Shown here: one piece after another, positions 22,912 through 24,991 of the stretch | Layout: each line of letters begins with the position of its first letter | Numbering within the stretch: the stretch's first letter is position 1 | Source of the DNA: Betaproteobacteria bacterium UBA5582 | GTDB lineage: Bacteria > Pseudomonadota > Gammaproteobacteria > Burkholderiales > Rhodocyclaceae | Length of the DNA: 24,991 nt | NCBI GenBank assembly: GCA_002425245.1 | Contig: DILW01000185.1 | Span: 1-24,991, forward strand | Direction: 5' to 3' | Made by a program: the position numbers and the translations under genes | Notes under the pieces: model-generated | Told to the model about the DNA's origin: nothing | Databases searched by the model: none | The model's input: the letters and a program-made list of their open reading frames with translations, nothing else

Positions 22912-24828
22912 TTATCTGGCCGACAAGGCCATCATCAGGTCGTTGATGCGTTTGACGAAACCGGCCGGATCGTCAAGCTGGCCGCCTTCAGCCAGGGTCG
23001 CCTGCTCGAACAGCAGGGCCGCCCAGTCGTCGAAGCGGGCTTCCTCGTACTTCAGCCGCATCACCGCCGGATGCTGCGGGTTGATTTCGAGGATGGGCTT
23101 GACGTCGGGCGCCTTCTGGCCGGCCGCCTTGAGCAGGCGGGCCAGGTTGCCGGACGGATCGTGCTCGTCGGACACCAGGCAGGACGGCGAATCGGTCAGA
23201 CGATAGGTAACGCGGACATCCTTGACCTTGTCGCCGAGCGCGGCCTTGACCTTCTCCAGCAGCTCCTTGTACTCGTCGGCCGCCTTCTCGGCTTCCTTCT
23301 TCTCGGCTTCGTCTTCCAGCTTGCCCAGATCGAGGCCGCCCTTGGCCACCGATTGCAGGGACTTGCCTTCGAACTCGGTCAGGTGACCGACCACCCATTC
23401 ATCGACGCGATCGGACAGCAGCAGGACTTCGATGCCCTTCTTCTTGAAGATTTCCAGATGCGGGCTGTTCTTCGCGGCATTGAAGGTGTCCGCGGTGACG
23501 TAGTAGATCTTCTCCTGGCCTTCCTTCATCCGGGCGATGTAATCAGCCAGCGACACCACCTGCCGGTCGCCGTCGCCATGGGTCGAGGCGAAACGCAGCA
23601 GGCCCGCAATCCTTTCCTTGTTGGCGAAGTCCTCGCCGACACCTTCCTTGAGCACGGCGCCGAAGGCTTCCCAGAACTTGGCGTACTTCTCCTTGTCGGC
23701 TTCGTCATCGCTGTTGGCCAAGCCTTCGAGCATGGACAGCACCTTGCGCGTGCAACCGGAGCGGATGTTGTCGATATCCTTCGATTCCTGCAGGATTTCG
23801 CGCGAGACGTTGAGCGGCAGATCGGCCGAATCGACGACACCGCGCACGAAACGCAGGTAGAGCGGCATCAGCTTCTCGGCATCGTCCATGATGAAGACGC
23901 GGCGCACATACAGCTTGATGCCGTGGCGGGCATTGCGGTCCCACAGGTCGAACGGCGCGCGCGCCGGGATGTACAGCAGTTGCGTGTATTCCTGCTTGCC
24001 CTCGACCTTGGCGTGGGTCCAGCACAGCGGATCCTCGAAATCGTGGGCAACGTGCTTGTAGAACTCCTTGTACTGCTCGTCGTCGATCTCCGACTTAGCA
24101 CGCGCCCACAGCGCGTTGGCCTGGTTGACCGTCTCGTCTTCGTCGGTCATCACCTGCTCGCCATCCTTCCACTCTTCCTTCTTCATCAGGATCGGCAGGG
24201 TGATGTGGTCGGAGTATTTGCGGATGATCGATTTCAGCTTCCAGCCGGAGAGGAACTCATCCTCGCCATCGCGCAGATGCAGGATGACATCGGTACCGCG
24301 GGTGGCCTTGTCGACCATCTCGACGGTGTAATCGCCTTCGCCTGCCGATTCCCAGCAGACCGCCTGATCGGCAGGCAGACCGGCGCGGCGGGAAATCACC
24401 GTCACCTTGTCGGCGATGATGAACGAGGAATAGAAACCGACACCGAACTGGCCGATCAGGTTGGGATCCTTGGCCTGGTCGCCGGTCAGCGCCGAGAAGA
24501 ATTCGCGGGTTCCGGATTTGGCAATGGTCCCCAGATGCTGCACGGCTTCCTCGCGCGACAGACCGATACCGTTATCGGAAATGGTGATCGTGCGAGCCGC
24601 CTTGTCAAAAGCGATGCGGATCTTCAGCTCACTGTCGTCGCCGTACAGGGCGCCGTTGTTCAGCGCCTCGAAGCGCAGCTTGTCGCAAGCATCGGAGGCA
24701 TTGGAAACCAGTTCGCGCAGGAAAATTTCCTTGTTGCTGTACAAGGAATGGATCATCAACTGCAGCAGTTGTTTGACTTCGGCCTGAAAGCCCAGCGTTT
24801 CACGACTGGCGGTTGCGGATTCGGACAT
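22912..24828 (-). CDS. htpG: Chaperone HtpG (Hsp90)
   Basis: A 638-residue ATP-dependent dimeric chaperone of the cytosol. The start is taken at the ATG at 24828 (MSESATASRETLGFQAEVKQ), not the longer open frame to 24930 that runs through the promoter. The N-terminal ATPase shows FLRELVSNASDACDKLRFE, ISDNGIGLSREEA (DxGxG nucleotide site) and IGQFGVGFYSSF. The middle domain contains YVRRVFIMDDAEKLMP and LPLNVSREILQ. The C-terminal dimerisation domain includes PAVMRLKYEEARFDDWAALLFEQA. Length and domain order are normal. GGAG lies ~10 nt before the ATG. It is transcribed from a heat-shock promoter and ends at a strong terminator. Confidence 0.98.
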   Translation of the reverse strand: MSESATASRETLGFQAEVKQLLQLMIHSLYSNKEIFLRELVSNASDACDKLRFEALNNGALYGDDSELKIRIAFDKAARTITISDNGIGLSREEAVQHLGTIAKSGTREFFSALTGDQAKDPNLIGQFGVGFYSSFIIADKVTVISRRAGLPADQAVCWESAGEGDYTVEMVDKATRGTDVILHLRDGEDEFLSGWKLKSIIRKYSDHITLPILMKKEEWKDGEQVMTDEDETVNQANALWARAKSEIDDEQYKEFYKHVAHDFEDPLCWTHAKVEGKQEYTQLLYIPARAPFDLWDRNARHGIKLYVRRVFIMDDAEKLMPLYLRFVRGVVDSADLPLNVSREILQESKDIDNIRSGCTRKVLSMLEGLANSDDEADKEKYAKFWEAFGAVLKEGVGEDFANKERIAGLLRFASTHGDGDRQVVSLADYIARMKEGQEKIYYVTADTFNAAKNSPHLEIFKKKGIEVLLLSDRVDEWVVGHLTEFEGKSLQSVAKGGLDLGKLEDEAEKKEAEKAADEYKELLEKVKAALGDKVKDVRVTYRLTDSPSCLVSDEHDPSGNLARLLKAAGQKAPDVKPILEINPQHPAVMRLKYEEARFDDWAALLFEQATLAEGGQLDDPAGFVKRINDLMMALSAR

Positions 24829-24864
24829 AGATGAAACTCCAGTGAAATCAGTAAGGTTTCCCGG

Positions 24865-24892
24865 AGATGGGGGCTGGGCCGCAGATTTCAAG
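24865..24892 (-). promoter_or_regulatory. Sigma-32 (RpoH) heat-shock promoter of htpG
   Basis: Minus strand: CTTGAAA (24886-24892), a 13-bp spacer and CCCCATCT (24865-24872). Both boxes match the E. coli sigma-32 consensus (CTTGAAA and CCCCATnT) at every position, and the spacer falls in the accepted range. Transcription should start near 24858, with a ~30-nt leader. Confidence 0.92.
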
Positions 24893-24929
24893 TCCGCCAG
24901 TCGAACAGTTTTCTTCGACCGCGAACGCA

Positions 24930-24961
24930 AAAACCCCCGTAGATATATCTACGGGGGTTTT
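24930..24961. terminator. Bidirectional terminator at the end of the rRNA operon
   Basis: A perfect 32-bp palindrome: A-run, five C, GTAGATATATCTAC, five G, T-run. Transcribed from either strand it gives a GC-based stem followed by U residues. It lies ~10 nt after the 5S rRNA 3' end and insulates htpG from the rRNA operon. Confidence 0.92.
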
Positions 24962-24971
24962 GGAGTGGGGA

Positions 24972-24991
24972 AGCCTGGCGGTGACCTACTT
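24972..24991 (-). rRNA. rrf: 5S rRNA, 3' end only (runs off right edge)
   Basis: On the minus strand the last bases read AAGTAGGTCACCGCCAGGCTT, minus its final base, which is the conserved 3' stem end of proteobacterial 5S rRNA. The gene body and, by expectation, the 23S and 16S genes lie to the right of the window. The exact 3' end is set to within 1-3 nt. Confidence 0.85.

Noticed and set aside
24829..24930. Upstream in-frame extension of htpG
   Set aside because: It would place the sigma-32 promoter inside the coding region, and the added residues are not part of the HtpG family start.

Overview
The window looks like chromosome of a GC-rich betaproteobacterium, most plausibly of the Rhodocyclales (Dechloromonas/Azonexus-like). 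The grounds are the high GC, the complete rnfABCDGE operon, proteins with DUF3348, DUF802 and DUF1841 character, and a 5S rRNA 3' end of betaproteobacterial type. Genus is inferred from gene content, not measured. Coding density is very high. There are no insertion sequences, CRISPR arrays, tRNAs or phage genes, and no gene-free stretch over 300 bp.

Layout. (1) 1-3653, minus strand: four tightly overlapping genes, DUF3348 protein, DUF802 protein (MotA/TolQ/ExbB-like membrane part plus a ~520-residue tail), OmpA/MotB-like protein, and the start of a probable DUF2894 protein. The core pair resembles an ion-driven stator motor, comparable in architecture to ZorA/ZorB. (2) 3867-5926, minus: lipocalin (blc) then an Fe-S (6-4) photolyase in one operon. 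A perfect 17-bp palindrome lies in the divergent spacer. (3) 6056-8027, plus: DUF3429 membrane protein, a 115-aa two-helix membrane protein, and pyrD. (4) 8094-13350, plus: rnfA-B-C-D-G-E, every junction overlapping, with a promoter-like site and an 18-bp inverted repeat in front. An RlmN/Cfr-family radical SAM methyltransferase gene follows at 13361-14416. (5) 14378-18925, minus: a compact operon of PAS-GGDEF diguanylate cyclase, di-haem cytochrome c peroxidase and DAHL-PAS-GGDEF-EAL protein. (6) 19049-20202, plus: nth (endonuclease III) and a DUF1841 protein. (7) 20199-22835, minus: ODP-type di-iron MBL-fold protein and a GspE/PilB-type ATPase. (8) 22912-24828, minus: htpG with a textbook heat-shock (sigma-32) promoter and a terminator. 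(9) Right edge: the rRNA-operon terminator and the last ~20 nt of a 5S rRNA gene, minus strand.

How the parts fit: Rnf couples ferredoxin/NAD+ electron transfer to an ion gradient, and six Fe-S or flavin proteins are encoded here. In enterobacteria the rsx/rnf operon ends with nth; here nth is on the same strand but separated from rnfE by the RlmN-like gene and the inverted c-di-GMP/peroxidase operon. Oxygen, redox and c-di-GMP themes recur (peroxidase, ODP protein, two cyclic-di-GMP enzymes, photolyase). The least understood block, and the best candidate for an undescribed system, is the putative DUF3348-DUF802-OmpA-DUF2894 envelope motor.
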